Source: Candidatus Sumerlaeota bacterium
Lineage (GTDB): Bacteria > UBP6 > UBA1177
NCBI GenBank assembly: GCA_007136595.1
Contig: SLGQ01000302.1
Location: forward strand, 1-7,155
Direction of reading: 5' to 3'
DNA: 7,155 nucleotides
Of this stretch, positions 6,320-7,155 are shown piece by piece. The notes under the pieces are model-generated. The model had not been told where the DNA came from and searched no databases. It saw nothing but the letters and a program-made list of their open reading frames with translations. The number at the start of each line of letters is the position of its first letter. Within the stretch, counting starts at the first letter, position 1. A program made the position numbers and the translations under genes.

Positions 6320-6535
6320 CCTGCATTCACTGAAACCGAGTTCAGCATAGTTAGATTTGACGGAGATAAAGAGAGGGCACGAAAAGTGTATGAAGGATTT
6401 CAACCCCTTCTTGCCGAAGATATAGCAGAAACAATACTTTTTGTTGCCACAAGACCACCCCATGTTACAATATCAGATGTTGTAATATATCCCACAGCAC
6501 AATCAGACTTCCATCTCGTGAACAGGAAAAGCTGA
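6320..6535 (+). pseudogene. Displaced 3' end of the SDR gene (downstream repeat copy)
   Basis: This is the second copy of SDR codons 186-256 plus stop, 97.2% identical to 4393-4608. It lacks the cofactor and catalytic parts and cannot form an enzyme. The frame is still open: it encodes the same residues except Ser for Asn at the last codon. The nearest possible start is a TTG at 6314 with no ribosome binding site, so I treat it as untranslated. It continues in the same frame as the toxin gene, separated from it by the TGA at 6302-6304. It is either the original gene end pushed away by the insertion or the duplicated target. Confidence 0.9.
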
Positions 6536-6541
6536 TTTTTT

Positions 6542-6603
6542 GTGAATTTAATCAAAGATGGCACGAAATACAAAGTAATTTTTAGGTGAGTTTAATCAGC
6601 GAT
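6542..6603. repeat. Imperfect 18-bp direct repeat pair
   Basis: Positions 6542-6559 and 6586-6603 match at 15 of 18 bases (core GTGA[AG]TTTAATCA), 44 bp apart. The second copy covers the stop codon of the winged-helix remnant on the minus strand. It may be a trace of a small local duplication, or chance in AT-rich DNA. Confidence 0.3.
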
Positions 6604-6774
6604 AACTTCCCAATGACCGCCTCTGGCTGGACCTATCCGTTTAAGCAAGTTCTTTTCTTTCAATTTTTTTAAATTTTCCTCTATTTTTCGTATTGAAATT
6701 CCCACAGAATTAGATAATTCTTTTGCAGACGCATACTGATTTTTACTAAGAATATCAAGAAATAATGAGAGATC
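6592..6774 (-). pseudogene. 3' remnant of a gene ending in a winged helix-turn-helix (AlbA_2/HATPase_c_4 or Fic-type C-terminus)
   Basis: The minus strand encodes 60 residues ending in a TAA at 6594-6592. Leu-rich DLSLFLDILSKN leads into an HTH (ASAKELSNSVGISIRKIEEN), then a wing with LLKRIGPARGGHWEV. This is the typical C-terminus of larger DNA-binding proteins, especially ATP-binding AlbA_2-domain 'putative transcriptional regulators' and some Fic proteins. There is no Met in the segment, and an in-frame TGA at 6777-6775 closes it upstream, so at least 300 residues expected for such a protein are absent. The break coincides with the start of an unrelated plus-strand ORF at about 6775, which marks a recombination or deletion scar. 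It is best read as a dead fragment of an accessory gene. Confidence 0.7.
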
Positions 6775-6932
6775 TCATGCTTCAAGGTTGGATAAGGATC
6801 AGATGGAAACCGAAAGAATGGGCTTATACCGTCCAGATGGTGAAAGATGAAAAAACAGAAAACAATTTAAAAAAGTGGAAAAAAAAGATAAAAGAGGGGA
6901 GGGATATTGAAGTAAAGTATGTTTTTTGTTAG
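6765..6932 (+). CDS. Small 55-residue ORF of unknown function, possibly the 3' fragment of a lost gene
   Basis: From ATG 6765, or the in-frame ATG at 6777, the frame runs to TAG 6930-6932. The product is basic and protein-like: MLQGWIRIRWKPKEW, a short beta-like segment AYTVQMV, then a lysine-rich helix and IEVKYVFC. I do not recognise a family. No convincing Shine-Dalgarno precedes either ATG. The frame starts exactly where the winged-helix remnant on the other strand ends, so it may be the C-terminal end of a truncated gene rather than a complete small protein. Confidence 0.35.
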   Translation: MRDLMLQGWIRIRWKPKEWAYTVQMVKDEKTENNLKKWKKKIKEGRDIEVKYVFC

Positions 6933-7016
6933 CATCAAAAAATCTTCTGAGTGATAAACTGGTGATAAACAGGGGTCTTTTGAATTTCCATCAATTCCTT
7001 AACTACCTAAAAAAAA

Positions 7017-7092
7017 TGGAGCTACCGATCGGACTCGAACCGACGACCTGCTAATTACGAATCAGCTGCTCTACCACCTGAGCCACGGTAGC
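7017..7092 (-). tRNA. tRNA-Thr(CGU): tRNA-Thr, anticodon CGU, with encoded CCA
   Basis: The minus strand folds as a complete 76-nt tRNA. The acceptor stem GCTACCG pairs with CGGTAGC. The D arm is GCTC/GAGC. The anticodon stem GCTGA/TTAGC carries loop TTCGTAA with anticodon CGT, which reads the Thr codon ACG. The variable loop is five bases, and the T arm GTCGG/CCGAT holds loop TTCGAGT. Discriminator T is followed by a genomically encoded CCA (7019-7017). Eight T residues follow the CCA on the transcribed strand and may help end transcription. The gene points toward the degraded segment, the usual orientation when a tRNA 3' end serves as an integration site. I see no second copy of its 3' end in the window. 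Confidence 0.95.
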
Positions 7093-7107
7093 ATCCATCA
7101 GGAGGAA

Positions 7108-7135
7108 ATTATAGAAATAAGGCTTTGTTTGTCAA
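7108..7135 (-). promoter_or_regulatory. Consensus sigma70 promoter of tRNA-Thr
   Basis: On the minus strand TTGACA (7135-7130) and TATAAT (7113-7108), both perfect hexamers, are separated by 16 bases. The tRNA begins 15 bases after the -10, so a short 5' leader is expected to be removed by RNase P. Confidence 0.85.
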
Positions 7136-7155
7136 AAAGTTTATTTTTTTAATAA

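Larger units (their letters stand above)
4393..6535 (+). mobile_element. Toxin-antitoxin insertion flanked by 216-bp direct repeats of its target gene
   Basis: Layout: repeat (4393-4608), 84 bp with promoter and operator, antitoxin, toxin, 15 bp, repeat (6320-6535). The repeat-plus-cargo period is 1,927 bp. The upstream repeat completes an intact SDR gene, while the downstream repeat is a displaced tail without its 5' part. No integrase, transposase or terminal inverted repeat is present, so the likely routes are Campbell-type single crossover, insertion with long target duplication, or recombination with a related donor. Recombination between the repeats would excise the TA pair precisely. 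The base composition of the cargo looks similar to its surroundings, which suggests a donor of similar composition. Mobility is inferred from structure only. Confidence 0.6.

Noticed and set aside
6314..6535. 73-codon ORF downstream of the toxin taken as a gene
   Set aside because: It begins with a TTG lacking a ribosome binding site and encodes only the C-terminal tail of the SDR, a duplicate fragment rather than a protein of its own.
6935..6991. 18-codon minus-strand ORF with AAGGA before its ATG
   Set aside because: It is too short, resembles nothing I know, and its repeated YHQF/FIT segment reflects the short DNA repeat GGTGATAAAC/GTGATAAAC; chance is the simplest explanation.
1..7155. 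CRISPR array, integrase, transposase or IS terminal repeats
   Set aside because: I found no regularly spaced repeats with unique spacers, no recombinase motifs in any coherent frame, and no terminal inverted repeats around the TA unit.

Overview
The window is low-GC DNA with strong Shine-Dalgarno sites, sigma70-like promoters and a type II lipoprotein, so it is bacterial and most likely Gram-negative. The lipoprotein combines a ZU5-like domain, a DP-rich linker and Cys-paired RCC1 repeats, an architecture I associate with deltaproteobacterial, myxococcal or candidate-phylum genomes. The sequence alone does not fix the phylum. TGA and TAG both act as ordinary stops.

Layout: (1) 1-621, minus strand: the 5' part of a gene for a six-helix membrane protein, probably the sensor input of a signalling protein cut by the window edge. 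(2) 622-839: divergent intergenic region with one candidate promoter for each side. (3) 840-2585, plus: a secreted lipoprotein whose seven RCC1 repeats should close a beta-propeller. (4) 2708-4608, plus: a two-gene operon of an M29 metallo-aminopeptidase and a YdfG-type short-chain dehydrogenase (SDR). The aminopeptidase start is best placed at ATG 2708. (5) 4609-6304, plus: a type IV (AbiE-like) toxin-antitoxin pair, with a winged-helix AbiEi-like antitoxin followed one base later by an AbiEii nucleotidyltransferase toxin, driven by a promoter that contains a 9-bp inverted-repeat operator. (6) 6320-6535: a second copy of the last 216 bp of the SDR gene. (7) 6536-7016: no intact gene, only a truncated winged-helix gene end (minus) and a 55-codon ORF (plus) that meet at about 6775. 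(8) 7017-7092, minus: tRNA-Thr(CGU) with encoded CCA and a promoter with both hexamers at consensus.

The main result is that the toxin-antitoxin pair is bracketed by direct repeats of the SDR 3' end (4393-4608 and 6320-6535, 210 of 216 identical). The repeat-plus-TA unit is 1,927 bp. It looks like an insertion that landed in the SDR gene and left the gene intact by supplying or duplicating its 3' end, with no integrase or transposase in the window. Homologous recombination between the repeats would remove the TA pair cleanly and leave one intact SDR gene, so the addictive TA pair may itself stabilise the structure. This resembles the 'insertion with long target duplication' described for restriction-modification genes. 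Five of the six differences between the copies are synonymous, which favours an origin by recombination with an allelic donor rather than neutral decay.
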